A DNA stretch of 64,000 nucleotides from contig QJNS01000002.1 in the NCBI GenBank assembly GCA_004154925.1, positions 62,001-126,000 on the forward strand. Direction: 5' to 3'. Shown one piece after another: positions 11,609 to 23,479 of this stretch. Each line of letters begins with the position of its first letter. The stretch's first letter is position 1. Made by a program: the position numbers and the translations under genes. This DNA is from Monosporascus cannonballus. Lineage: Eukaryota > Ascomycota > Sordariomycetes > Xylariales. The notes below the pieces were generated by a model that worked only from the letters and a program-made list of their open reading frames with translations, did not search any database and was not told where the DNA came from.

Positions 11609-11996
11609 TGTTATGGCCCAACGAGCCACGGTCTCCAGAAACGGTCTGACGTAACCCAATCACAAGTGCGCGGTAAAGCGGGTCACATGATAAATCACTA
11701 ATTTACTAGTGGTAAGCCAATAAGCCGGATTACCAATTTACTGATAATAAGCCAATAAGCCGGATTACTAATTTACGAATAGTAATCCAACAAATAAAAT
11801 AAAGATATATACGTTTATTATTTCGATAATTAAAATAATTTTAGCTTATAATATAATATCGTTGCTTAAGATACTTTTGGAATTACGAAATATAATACGA
11901 TTATTACATTTATTGCTTAAATTCTTACGATATTCTTATTAATATAAACTCGTACGATTAAAGTTTAATAATTAATTAAACTTTTTAGCCGTTATA
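11609..11996 (+). repeat. 5' LTR of element B (388 bp)
   Basis: It starts TGTTATGGCCCAACGAGCC and ends TAGCCGTTATA. It has the same length as the 3' LTR, and the differences are mostly C/T and G/A. The start keeps TG, whereas the 3' LTR has TA. The first part is less RIP-mutated than the rest. Confidence 0.93.
11698..11788 (+). repeat. Tandem ~36-bp repeat in U3 of LTR B
   Basis: About two and a half copies of a unit with core TAAGCCAATAAGCCGGATTA followed by YAATTTAC. The same array is in the 3' LTR (about 18166-18256) and, more decayed, in the minus-strand LTR at 5164-5570. Such arrays in U3 often act as enhancer-like elements; that role is inferred. Confidence 0.7.
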
Positions 11997-12099
11997 CGTT
12001 ATAAGTTTTTATTTAATAATATCGTTAAATTTTAAGCAATAGTAATTAACGTTATATTTATTAATAAATAACCCGAATAACTTACTTACTAGGTCTCTG

Positions 12100-13100
12100 A
12101 TTACTCGGATATTAAAATAGAATCCGAAAAAAAAGAAAAAATTTCGCTTTTTTTACGAAAAGGTTTTTCGACGCTTAAACGCTATAAACGAACGCATTTT
12201 TTAACTTAAAAAACAATAATGATTTTACGACGTTTTTTTAAGCCGCTTATAAGAAATTTAACGAAAAAAAAGTTCTTAAAACCGGAAAGCTTCTTTAAGC
12301 AAGCCAGATTATTTAGCTAAATTTTACCAAGAAATCAAAAAAGGTCTATAAACGTTTTAAGCCAGAATTTTTCAACGGAATTTTAATTAAGTTATAATTA
12401 TTCTTAATTTAATGCCGAATTTACTTTAGGTATTTTCGCATTCGATTTATTACGCCCATTATATGAATCGAATTCGCAATTAAACGATTTACCGGAAATG
12501 CAACTATTTAATTCGAGCCCGTTTTAAAAAATATATTATCTTATTAATCGAAAAACGAAATCTAAAAATAATGCGAATTTATAGCAATTACAAACAATTC
12601 GAATAAGTATTAATAAAAGCTTTCGGAATAATAAACGAAAAAATAAAAGCCGAAATGCAAATCCAATAATTAAACCAGAAAAAATTAATATCTAATTACA
12701 ATAATACGTTAATTTAATTAGCCGCTAAATTAAACTAAGTATAAAAAATATTAATAATTAAGTTTTTTAATAACTTAAAAAATATAAAAGGAATTTTTTA
12801 AATTTAATCGGCCTAATTATTTGTCGGATTATATCATTATAATAATTAAGATTAATAATCGATAATACGTATAGCATATTAAAAGTACCAAAAGAAAAAA
12901 TAATAACAAACCTTGACATATAGCGAATATTAACGCTTTTTAATATAGTAACATTTTTTACGATACGGAACTAAAACCTATGGAATTAGGAGTTACTTAT
13001 AAAAAAAACTGGAACCAGATTAAGTGCTACAATTACAACAAAATAAGATATACGGTATCATAATATAAAGTATTTAAGAAACCCCGTTAAGATAATTAAA
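12100..13100 (+). pseudogene. gag region with zinc knuckle, element B
   Basis: A degenerate gag whose C-terminal CCHC knuckle can still be read at 13025-13063: C-YN-Y-NKIR-Y-TVS-stop, for an original C-x2-C-x4-H-x4-C with Cys and His turned to Tyr and the last Cys lost. Gag packages the RNA genome. The same region of element C is the target of the H insertion (44514). The N-terminal half is too damaged to divide into matrix and capsid. Confidence 0.6.
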
Positions 13101-13699
13101 AACCTGTACTTAAAGGATAATCCAAAAAGAATTAAAGGGACGGAAGCAAGTTTATTAACATAGTCCAGCCTAAATACAAGCCAGGTCCCCCATAGCAAAA
13201 GGTCCAACAAAGACTCTTACGATAAAAGATTCGCCGAAAAATGCGAAAAACCAAAAAGCTAATTTAATAAATATCGCGAACATAGTAAAAAACATTATAA
13301 AGATAATTACGCGAATACCAGAATTAAATAAAAAAAATTTGTTCCGGAACCTTTAATCGATATAACAAAATATACGCCATATAATGTCGACAACGAAAAT
13401 ATCCCGGTTACGAAAAATGGAAATAACATATTTACGTACGAATTATCCGTATATATTACGAAGGATTCGATTTTCCAAACCGTATCGGAAATAATAAAAA
13501 CGATAAATAATGATATCGACATTTTCGAACCATAACCCTAAGAAATATCTAATAATTAGCCGAAACAAAAAGTTGGCCCGAAAAAAAAATGCCCGCAGGA
13601 AAACCCTTTTCGTTATTATAGATAATATAACCACCAAACGAAAAAAAAGTTAATTTAACGTACAATAAAAAACATTACCAAAAAGTTATTACAAATTTT

Positions 13700-16600
13700 T
13701 ATTTTTAATTAATATTTATTACAAACATTTATAAAAGAAAAGTTATTAAAAATATATTAATTTATAAAAAATTTCTGGACCGATAATCAAAACGACATAT
13801 AATAAGATATAATCGCAAATATAAAGAAATAATTTATTCGATAAAAAAATTATAATAAAACTAAAAATATCAAATACAATTTAAAGGAATAATATGCCCG
13901 CAATAACGACAAATATAATAACTTAATACGTTAAACAAAAAAATATAAATAAAGTTCGACAAATTCGAATAAAAATTAAAAAAACAGTTATGTGTAAAAA
14001 GGCTACAGGATAACGAAACCCAAAAAATTAAAAGGAATTCTCGAAAAAAGCTTTAAACGTAATAATAAAAAACATTAATAATTTTATTACTTTGGATATA
14101 TAAATCGGAACATATTGATATATTATAATAATAGATTACGAAGCTTTGGGCGAAAATTACATTATAGTAAATATAATTAATAAATATAAATTACTATGGA
14201 AATATAAGTCAAAATCCTATATAACGATAAATCTCGAAAATTAGAAATTCGCTTACGATAACGGGAAAATTATATGCAAAATTAATTACTTTGAGATTTT
14301 TATCTAAGGATGATAGCAGATAATTAATTTCGATATCGTTTTACTTAAAAATTACGATATAATTTTAAAATTACCATAAATATGCCAATACGGAATTTTG
14401 ATTAACCGAAAGATTAATTAAGTAAAATTCGTTTTACTTTTTAATAATACAGGTAAAAGAAAATTAAAATCCTAATATTCGATCGATAATAATGATAAAT
14501 GCAAGCATAAGGATATAATAGAAATTTTATTACTTATAAGGATAAAATATAAAAAAACAAAACGGGTATTAAAAAATACGACATATTATTATTATTATTA
14601 AAACGAAATTAAGATAATTAAATAACGATCTAAAATAACAAAAAAATGGATTTAAAAATTAAAAGATTTAATTAATATATTATTACAATACTATAAATAT
14701 AAGCAATTTTTCAAAAAAAAGTTCGATACGAAATTATGAAAACATAACAAATAAAATTACGAAATAATTTTTAAGAAAAATTTCTTAACAAAATTTTATC
14801 TTATTTATAACCTTAGTAAAAATAAATTACGTATTCTCAGAAAATACCTGGAAAATCGGCTACAAAAAATAGATTTAATTTTCTAAATCACCAGCAGGAT
14901 ATCCGATGTTTTTCGTATCAAAAAAAATAAAAAATTGCGACTTATAGTTAATTATCAGTAATTAAATAATATTACCGTTAAAAATCGAACATCATTATCT
15001 TTAATTATAGAAATAAAGAACCGACTTTACAAAATTAAATAATTCATAGTATTTAATTTCAGGAATAAATATAATCTTATTAAAATTAAAAAAGGATACG
15101 AATAAAAAACAACTTTTAAAACGAAATAAGGATTATTTAAATATTTGGTTATACTAATAGGATTTACGAACGTACCAGTAACGTTCCAACGGATAATAAA
15201 TTACGTATTACGAAAATATTTCGATATTTTCGTTATATGCTATCTCGACGATATTTTTATTTTCTTAAAAACGGAAAAAGAATACGTAAGATACGTTTAT
15301 AAAATTCTTTAAATTTAACACGACGCAAAATTATTTATTAAGGCGGAAAAAAAAATCAATTTTACAAATAAAAAATAAAATATTTGGAACATATTATTTT
15401 CTTAGAATATATCAAAATAAACTCCAAGAAAATCGTTATAATTATAAAATGGCAAACGCTATTAATAATCAAAAAGGTACAAGCACTTTTTATATTCGCC
15501 AATTATTACAGGAAATTTATTCGAAACTTTAATAAAATAATTATACCCCTAATAAATCTTATAAAAAAAGAATTTAAATAAATGCCAAATACGGAAAAAG
15601 TATTTTAGGATATTAAAAATACGATTATTAACGAATTAATATTAATTATATATAATTTAAACCGCCCTGTTAAACTAAAAACCGATATTTCGGGTTATAC
15701 ATTTAATGTAATAATCGGATAACAAAATAATTAAGGCAAATTATATCTTATTACATTTTTTTCGTACAAATTAAAAGAAACTAAGTTTAATTGCAGCATT
15801 CCAAATAAAGAATTTATGGCTATTATTATGGCATTTCGAAAATTTAGGTATTTCTTAAAGGAAAGTATATATTAAATTAAGTTTTATACGGATTATTAAA
15901 ATCTTATCCGTTTTATTACGACTAGAAAACTTATAAAACGATAATTAAAATACGCAAAGAATTAACAAATTTCGATTTCGTTATTATTCATAAGAAAAAC
16001 TTAAAAAATAATAAAATAAATACCCTAAATAAGCAATTAAATTTCGAAAAACATTAATCAAAATTAATTATACAATTTTCGATATTATCGTAAAAGGATA
16101 TTTACGTTTACGGCAAATTACGATAATTCGGATAGTACCTTACAATATATATCAAAAAGTCCAGTAATATAATAACGGTTTTTCAAAAAACTAAAAAACG
16201 AATAAAATATAAATTCCAGAAAAATATCAAAAAGAATTAATACAAAAATTATACAAATATTAATTATACGGATATCCAGAAATTTAAAAAACCTTAAAAC
16301 GGCTTTAACGTATATATTGCTTTCCTAAAATAAAATTAACGGTATAAAAACTGATACGGCAATATAATATTTATGCCAAATCAAAAACTCGACGACATAA
16401 ACTATACGGAAAATTACAGCTACTGCTAATTACAAAATAATTATAATATTTAATTACATTTAATTTTATTACTAAACTTCTTATATCAAAAAATCAAGTT
16501 ATAAAAATATATTACGATAATATTTTCGTAATTGTTAATCGATTTACGAAATTCTTTTATTTTTTATCATGTTTCGAAAATACAAACGCCGAATAAATAA

Positions 16601-17440
16601 TATATATTTTCTTTAAATATATTTTTAATATATACGAATTACTAATAAAAAGTATTTTAAATAAAAACTCGATATTTATATTTAAATTTTAACAAAGCTT
16701 TATAACATAAATCGGCCAAAATTATAAATTATTTAATATATTTAAACTTTATACAGATAAATAAATAAAACGAATAAATTAAACCTTAAAATTCTATTTA
16801 TAATATTATATTAATTACGAATAAATAAATACGTTAAAAATTACTAATGGTATAATTAATTTATAGTACTAATTATTGCGAAAACATTAAAATAACATTT
16901 TTAAACGTAAAATTTGGTTTTATTCTAAAAGCTTATAAAATAATACGCATTAACGGCTTAATTAATATTAAAATATTTTTTACGTTAAAACGGTTACGAT
17001 AATTACATTAAAAAATAAAAAGAAATTTAAAATTCGTACGTAACCAAATAAATAAATATTATAATCAGAAAAAGCTAAAAGAATTAAGTTTCGAAAAAGG
17101 AAAAATATTTAAATAAAACGATTTAATAAAAAAGTGGATTTCAGATATATCGGTCCATGCAAAATTATTAAAAAATCTCAGAAAATAATTATTAATTAAA
17201 ATCTCCACTAAAAGTTAAATTCTATCCACTTTTTAACGTTTTTTTTATTAGAATTAATAACAAATATAATTAAAGTACATACGGCATAAAACGACATAAA
17301 AATAAAAAACGAAAAAACGTATAAAATAGAAAAAATATTCGATATACGAAAACAAAACGGACTTACCTAATACCTAATCAAATGGAAAAAAAATACCCGG
17401 ATTCCGAAAATATCTGAAAATCCGCCAAAAATCTTATTAG
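13700..17440 (+). pseudogene. pol (protease, RT, RNase H, integrase, chromodomain), element B
   Basis: Protease: 14136-14400 reads IDYEALGENYIIVNIINK, where the family has DSGAxGNFI, and ends in YDIILKLP. RT: CYLDDIFIF at 15238-15264, catalytic Asp pair intact. The RT thumb and RNase H start at 15384-15581 read FANYYRKFIRNFNKI...PLINLIKK, typical of Gypsy. Integrase core near 16510-16640 reads YDNIFVIVNRFTKFFYFL, with D changed to N by RIP. The chromodomain from 17310 reads YKIEKIFDIRKQNGLT, then YLIKWKK. The order PR-RT-RH-IN-CHR makes it a chromovirus. Confidence 0.9.
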
Positions 17441-18006
17441 CGCCCAACGCCTATTAAAGAATTTTTACTAATAACGACGGAACCACCCGAAATAATAACA
17501 TTTCAGTTCATAAGATCCAAGAAAAAAAGCCCTTAATCCACCGCATTCCAATTAATAATATTGACCTTACCTAAGGCCTGTATCTTAATTACAAACTTTA
17601 ATTCCAACTGCGTAAAATCGTTGGAATTATTCAAAAATTGAAGAGCACGATTAATAAGTTTCGCGCCTTAAAATTAATAATACTGGTACTAACGACGTAT
17701 ACGAAAAAAACGCGCAAAAACTTCGGAGAAATATTTTTCGGCCGTTAATTTTCTCTTTTGTAATCTTTTTAACTCCATAATATAACAATTAATTATGGAA
17801 ATAAGGACTTTTATTTTATCGTACGAACGGCTTCGGCGAACATATTCTTTATAACGAAAAACGCCGTCCATTATTTAATAATTCATCTGCCGGACGAAAC
17901 AAAAAAAACAAAATTTTACGTTAAAATTTTTAAGTTTAATTAAATTAGCTAAAGTAAATCGTTATTCGGATTTGCGAAAATGACGCTTAGATATACCGGA
18001 AAACAT
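17437..18006 (-). pseudogene. Antisense Zn2Cys6-like/coiled-coil accessory ORF, element B
   Basis: A single minus-strand frame of 189 codons from ATG (18006; MFSGISKRHFRKSE) to TAA (17437). Cysteine-type positions are C33, C36, Y43, Y52, Y55 and Y62, giving C-FF-C-FVRQMN-Y, eight residues, Y-KE-Y-VRRSRS-Y. The 2-6-8-2-6 spacing is identical to that of element A although the residues between are different. After it come KRLQKRKLTAEKYFSE and FARFFRIRR-stop-Y. The C-terminus reads MN-stop-NVIISGGSVVISKNSL, parallel to VNWDTPVVIGKSS in A. Stops are TAA, TAG and one TGA at a conserved Trp. The end overlaps the chromodomain frame. Confidence 0.65.
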
Positions 18007-18060
18007 ATTAAATAGATATGGAAAGCTTACCAAAAAAAAAAATCTTAAGGGCAAAATTTG

Positions 18061-18076
18061 TAAAAAAGGGAAATCG
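18061..18076 (+). other. Polypurine tract, element B
   Basis: TAAAAAAGGGAAATCG abuts the 3' LTR and is the counterpart of the tract at 896-911 in A. Confidence 0.75.
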
Positions 18077-18464
18077 TATTATGGCCTACCGAACTACAGT
18101 CTCCAGAAATAGTTTAACGTAACCCAATTATAAATATGTAATAAAGCAGGTTATATAATAAATTATTAACTTATTAGTAATAAGCCAGTAAGCCGGATTA
18201 CCAACTTACTAGTAGTAAGCCAGTAAGCCGGATCATTAATTTATAGGTAATAATCCAGCAAACAAAATAAGGATATATACGTTTATTATTTCCATAGTTA
18301 AGATAACTTCAGCTTGCAATATAATATCGTTACCTAAGGCACCCTTGGAATTACGAAACGTAACACGATTACTATATCTATTACTCAGATTCCCACGATA
18401 CTCCTGCTAACATAAACCCTTACGACTAAGATTTAATAGTTGGTTAAACCACCTAGCCGTCATA
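18077..18464 (+). repeat. 3' LTR of element B (388 bp)
   Basis: It starts TATTATGGCCTACC and ends CTAGCCGTCATA, followed by the target duplication GGAAT. The tandem AAGCCRGTAAGCCGGAT block is at about 18166-18256. Its C/T differences from the 5' LTR show that RIP hit the two copies unequally. Confidence 0.93.
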
Positions 18465-21445
18465 GGAATGGATTATGCAATCCTATTACGTAAAAACAAA
18501 ATAAGGAAAAAAATATTAATAATATGGAAGCTTTTATATAGTATAATGAAGGATAAGCTGTTAGCTTTAAGGAAAACCTTAACGGAATTTTTGGATAAAA
18601 ATATATCCGCATAAATAATTTGCTTATAAGGGCTCCGGTTTTATTTATAAAAAAACCTAGAAAAAAATTATATTTTTGCTGCAATTATTAAGCGTTAAAT
18701 ATAATAACCGAAAAAAACCGTTACCTTTTACCCTTTATTTCGGAAATTTTAAAATTATTTTTTTATATTAAGTAATTTACGAAAATAAACGTCCGAATAA
18801 CGTTTTATAAAATCAGGATTAAGGAGGAAAATTAATAAAAAATGGCATTCCGAATACGTTTCGGTTTATACTAATAGCTGGTAATACCGTTTAGCTTATA
18901 TAAGATTCCTATAACCTTTTAGCAATACGTTAACGGGGCCCTAAAGAAATACCTCAACGTTTTTTGCTTAACATATATGAACGTTATTTTTAATTTTTTT
19001 TCCGGATCTAAAAAGGATTATATATAAAAGATAAAAAAAGTTTTAAGCCGTTTAGGAAAAACGGGTCTAAATCTAGATATTTCCAAATGCGAATTCGCCA
19101 TAAAAACGATAAAATATTTTAGATTTATCATAAATGCCGGAAAAAGGATGCGAATGGACCTCGAAAAAATGCATATAATTAAAAAATAAGAAATCTTTAA
19201 AATATTTAAAAAATTCCGAATTTTTTTAGAGTTTGCAAATTTTTACTATAACTTTATAACTTATTATACAAATATATCAGTACTATTAATAGCCTTAACT
19301 CGGGAAGGAATTTTATTTCGTTAAGGGAAAAAAAAACGAAATAATATTCGAACGTTTTAAAAACGCCTTTATAACGTAACCGATTTTGGCGTTATAAAAT
19401 TTTAAAAGATTTATAGTATTAAGAGCAGATTATTTAAAGGTAATATACGGAAATTACTTATTCCAGGTTAATAAGCTGGAAATATTATGTTCGGTTATTC
19501 ATTATTTTAAAAACTTAAACCTCGTCGAAATTAATTACGAAATATATAATAAGGAATTTTTAATAGTAATAAACTATTTAAAAATATAGGATATAAAATT
19601 GCGTAACGTAATAATCTCATTTAAAATTATTACAGATTATAAAAATTTAAAATATTTTATAATTATTAAAAAGTTAAATAAACGTTAAGTAAAGTAATTA
19701 AAGGAATTATTTCATTTTCATTTTTATTTCGAATTCCGTATTGGCTCTTTAAATACTAAAGCTGATATATTTTTACGTAAGAAATAAAATATGCTTATAA
19801 GGGAAAATAGTAGCTGGAAAACCGTACGAAACTGTTAATTAATAAAGGATAAATAATTATTTACATTGTTTATAAGATACTGAAAATATATTAAAAATGC
19901 GCTAATAATTAATAATATTAAAGTTAAAAACGACGGATTATTTCGAAAAACGTAAATATTTTAATATTACGAAAATTTCTAAAAGCTTTGGAACGTAACG
20001 TTAATATATGATAAAAGTTAGGACCCTATTATTAAGACCATTATAAAAGGGGAACGTAATTTTTTTACGGAATTAAAGTTATTAATATTAATTACGAAAT
20101 GTATTTTGGACGTTAAGGGCTTTCTTTAATTTCGAAAACGCCTTTAGATCTTAAAATAAGAGCCGTTTAGGATGGTTTTGATATAAAATATTTATGATTC
20201 CCATATAATAAGTTACTTGAATAAAAAGGTTACGATAACGGTATTTTCGAAAAGTTTTTTTTAGCCGGGTATATATCGTATAATAAAGTAATTTTGTAGG
20301 AATTACCACGTATGCGGCCATAAAAATATATAAAGAAATAAAACAAAAAGGTTATTAAAATTACTTCCGATTTTTAAACGATTTTATAACGAATTATTAA
20401 TTAATTTTATAACCAATTTATTAATTGTTTTTAAGTACGACTTATATTTTTTAATAGTTATAATAAATCGATTATTTAAAATAATAATTTTAAAAACGAT
20501 ACGTATAATAAATTTAAAAATATATATAAAGGTATGTATAAAAACATATTAGAGATTTTATATTTTCTTTAGGATTATCATAAATAATAAAAAAAGTAAT
20601 TAGATAAGGAAATTTTGAACCAAACTTTGCAAATTAATAAAGATAAAGTAATACCTTTTTATTATATATTATTGAAAAATTAATAATATTACGGAAAAAG
20701 TTAATTAAAAGGTATTAGTTTATTTACGAATTTTCGTAACGTATTTACAATAAAAATAAAATAAAAATTTTTTAGGGGCGATATTTGTAATTAATAACCG
20801 AAATACGATTTTGGTAAAATTAATTTTCTTTTATTTTACGGATATTACGTTAATCCGATTCCCTAAGTAAAAAGTAATTTGGCAACTAAAAAAAGATTTA
20901 CGTATAAAACGGAAAGTTTAGTTAAGAAATTAGGAAAAAATACGGAATTTGTTTAAGTTGAGATAACGGCGGCCTAGTAAACACAGGAAGAAATAATAAA
21001 TAAATATTATTTTTCTGCCGAAAGATATAAAGTTAGCGATAAAAACTGATTATTTTTAAAAAATATCGTTATTTCTTAGCCGTCGAAAAAGCTAAGGTAG
21101 GTTTAAGTTAAATATTAGGTAATGAAAATAATTAATTTTACGTTATTAAATTAAATATAGTTAAAAGAATTTATAACCATTTTTATATTAATTTATGAAG
21201 GCGTACGAACTATAACATTTTACCGTCTCAAATTAACGTAAATACGTAACCTCTTTTTATTATTTTTAAAAACAAATAATAAACCGGAATTTAAAATCGA
21301 AAATATTTTTTAAGTCCGGATTAAAAAGGTAAAAAAAGGCTTTATACGCCAAATCCAGGTGAAATAATTAGGTTACGTAAAACCAATTTAAGAATTATTC
21401 GAAAAATTCGCAAATACGATAATTTTATAATAATTCGAAAAGAAA
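18465..21445 (+). pseudogene. pol (RT to chromodomain), element D
   Basis: The frame continues from 11603 after removal of B: MDYAILLRKNK, KDKLLALRKTLTEFLDKN, then the RT palm. The catalytic box at 18974-18985 reads YMNV where the family has YMDD, so RIP has removed the first Asp and altered the second. It continues LNLDISKCEFAIKTIKY, FIINAGKRMRMDLEKM, FANFYYNFI, the RT-thumb and RNase H start of Gypsy. Integrase fragments follow. The chromodomain at about 21275-21440 reads PEFKIENIF, RIKKVKKGFIRQIQVK, LGYVKPI-stop-ELFEKFANTI. Element E is inserted about 100 bases further on. Confidence 0.88.
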
Positions 21446-21545
21446 TACGGTAATATAGCTATTAATAACGGACCCCAAATCCAACGTATTATCTGAAAAC
21501 GGATAAGTAAAAGTCCAGCCTAAAAGTACCGGCCGGGCAATACGT
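21424..21545 (-). pseudogene. C-terminal part of the antisense frame of element D
   Basis: A minus-strand frame enters from the E insertion and reads LRIARPVLLGWTFTYPFSD, NTLDLGSVINSYITVFLFEL and stop. It has no internal stop over about 40 codons and ends over the sense chromodomain frame, as the antisense frames of A, B, C and E do. Its upstream part should be 28821-29928; whether the frame joins exactly at the insertion point is not clear. Confidence 0.4.
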
Positions 21546-21550
21546 AAACG

Positions 21551-21985
21551 TGTTACGTCCAGAAGGGACTCCACTAGACCCAGAAGAGGCCTGAAGAGTT
21601 GGAGACGTCTGGGCTTCACCTTCCTTAGGTAAACCTCGGGTTTCTGTTAATCTCCGGAGATACCAGGAAACCAGCAGATATCGGCTACCATGGTTTTTCG
21701 TGATCTCCAGAGATTACGAAAGACGTAAAAAATGGGAAGGATATATATATGATTAATTATTGCTTTTATAAATAATTACTTACTTAATTCCGTTCCTTAG
21801 TTATTAACTTAAGTTTTTAATTTAAAGGTAATTATATCGTTTTTTAATTAAAGGAAAAATATTTTAAATTTTTTAATAAATAAAACTTTAATAAATTATT
21901 TTTCGCTTTATTATTATTTGCAAATTAAATCCTTATTTCAAATATTACTTATACCTCCAGGTAAATATATAATAAGTTCGTTATA
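21551..21985 (+). repeat. 5' LTR of element E (435 bp)
   Basis: It starts TGTTACGTCCAGAAGGGAC and ends AGTTCGTTATA (CA changed to TA), and aligns over its whole length with 28380-28815. The first 180 bases are little changed while the rest is strongly RIP-mutated. It is preceded by AAACG. Confidence 0.93.
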
Positions 21986-22372
21986 TTTTAATAATTTTTT
22001 AATTAATAGCCGACGAATAATTTAAGGCCTAATTAGGCATAAACTTTCCTAAATTTAATGAAAATAATATCATAGGACGACGTTTAGAAAATAAATAACA
22101 TATCCGATTCCCGTTATTAATTAATAAAGAATTAATAATAAAACTAAACGATTTACCGCTTATTAAAAAAGTTTTCCAGCTAATAAATAATATGGCACCC
22201 TTTATTATTAGATTTTAAGAAGGTTTTTTTTCTTTTTAATTCCAGCAGCAGCTTTTATTCGTAAGGGAGATAATTAAGGTATAAGGGGGTAAAATAAGTG
22301 AAAAAAAAAGAATATCCGGTTGGAAAATAGAAAAAAAGGTATTAAAGCGTTTAATTAAAAAAAGAATTTATT

Positions 22373-23390
22373 ATGGAAGAACGATTAGACCTTCTGGCTT
22401 AAGAAGTCAAAAGCCTGAAAAAGGAGAATATTCGGTTCGCCAAAAAAAGAAAACCGGCTTTTTTACAATTTGGCTTCTTAAGAAAACGAAACCAAGGGGC
22501 TGGCTACCGACCACCTTCGTTAAACATAAGATAAGTACCAGAAAGAACTTCGATTTTATTATTGTTCGGCGTAAACCAAATACGGAAAGGAATTATTTTA
22601 CCCCCTGGTTATTACGGAATACCAAACGTCAAGGATTATAAGCTAATTTTCCCTAAGTTTTACGATGGATTAAAAAACCCTGATGGATTTTTGGTCCAGG
22701 CTAGACTTTACCTTAAGTTTTACGAAAGTTCTTTGATAAAGAATTATTAAAAGGTGATGGTTATTTTTTAATTACTGACCGGACGAATCCGGAAATGGTT
22801 CGAACCCATTTTAACGGATTATTTTAAAAGATATTTAAAGGAATCCTTAAATCTTATTAATTACGTTTTCGGTAAATACGGTTATTTTGAAAAACGAATA
22901 CGTGCCTTATTCGGAAATCCTGATAAAAAATAATATATAGTTAAATAATTTTATATTTTTCGCCAAACCAAAATAATATTTAAATATATAACCGAATTTA
23001 ATCGTTTGGTAATTATTTTAAATTTGCTAAAAAGTATGTTATTTTATTTTTATTATAACGGCTTAAAGCCTTAGGTTAAGGACGAAATATATATGGAACC
23101 CAAAATAAGATTTTTTGCGGAATATACCGATAAGGTTATTATTGCCGACCGTCGTACTTTTGATCGGTATTTCGAAAAGAAGGGAACCGGCAGACGAAAT
23201 GACGATAAAGGTTTTAATAGCCGAACCAAGAAGAATAAGGGCAAACTTTAAAAGGAAGCGAATGTTATTTCGAAAGAACCTAAGAAAGATAAGTCCAAAA
23301 TAAAATGTTTTAATTATGGCAAAAAGGGGTATTTTAAAAGCGAATATCGTTTTTCTGTAAGGAGGAACTTTAAGAAAGGAGAAATTCTTT
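22373..23390 (+). pseudogene. gag with zinc knuckle, element E
   Basis: It starts at ATG 22373 with MEERLDLLA-stop-EVKSLKKEN, a coiled-coil-like N-terminus. A capsid-like stretch at 22562-22750 reads FPKFYDGLKNPDGFLVQARL, the F-DG...F pattern of fungal Gypsy gag. The CCHC knuckle at 23306-23347 reads C-FN-Y-GKKG-Y-FKSE-Y: three of four zinc ligands are turned to Tyr. The frame is open for long stretches between RIP stops. About 340 codons, a usual length for chromovirus gag. Confidence 0.8.
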
Positions 23391-23479
23391 AATCCCAGAA
23401 AAAAATTAAAATAATTAAATAAAAAACCGATAATAAGGTAAAAAAAAAAAAGTTAATTCGATTTTTTCTTAGCCAGAAT

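Larger units (their letters stand above)
11609..18464 (+). mobile_element. Chromovirus B, complete but RIP-dead, nested in D
   Basis: Two 388-bp LTRs (11609-11996, 18077-18464) are flanked by an exact duplication GGAAT (11604-11608, 18465-18469). Between them lie gag with a zinc knuckle (13025), protease (14136-14400), RT with an intact YLDD (15241), RNase H, integrase, chromodomain (about 17310-17440), the antisense accessory frame (17437-18006) and a polypurine tract. Length 6856 bp. The insertion point is the start of the RT domain of D, so B is younger. Many in-frame TAA/TAG stops make it non-functional. Confidence 0.95.

Noticed and set aside
18465..21550. Reading 18465-21550 as a separate element unrelated to 9381-11608
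   Set aside because: The GGAAT duplication and the continuous RT frame across B show that both are parts of D.
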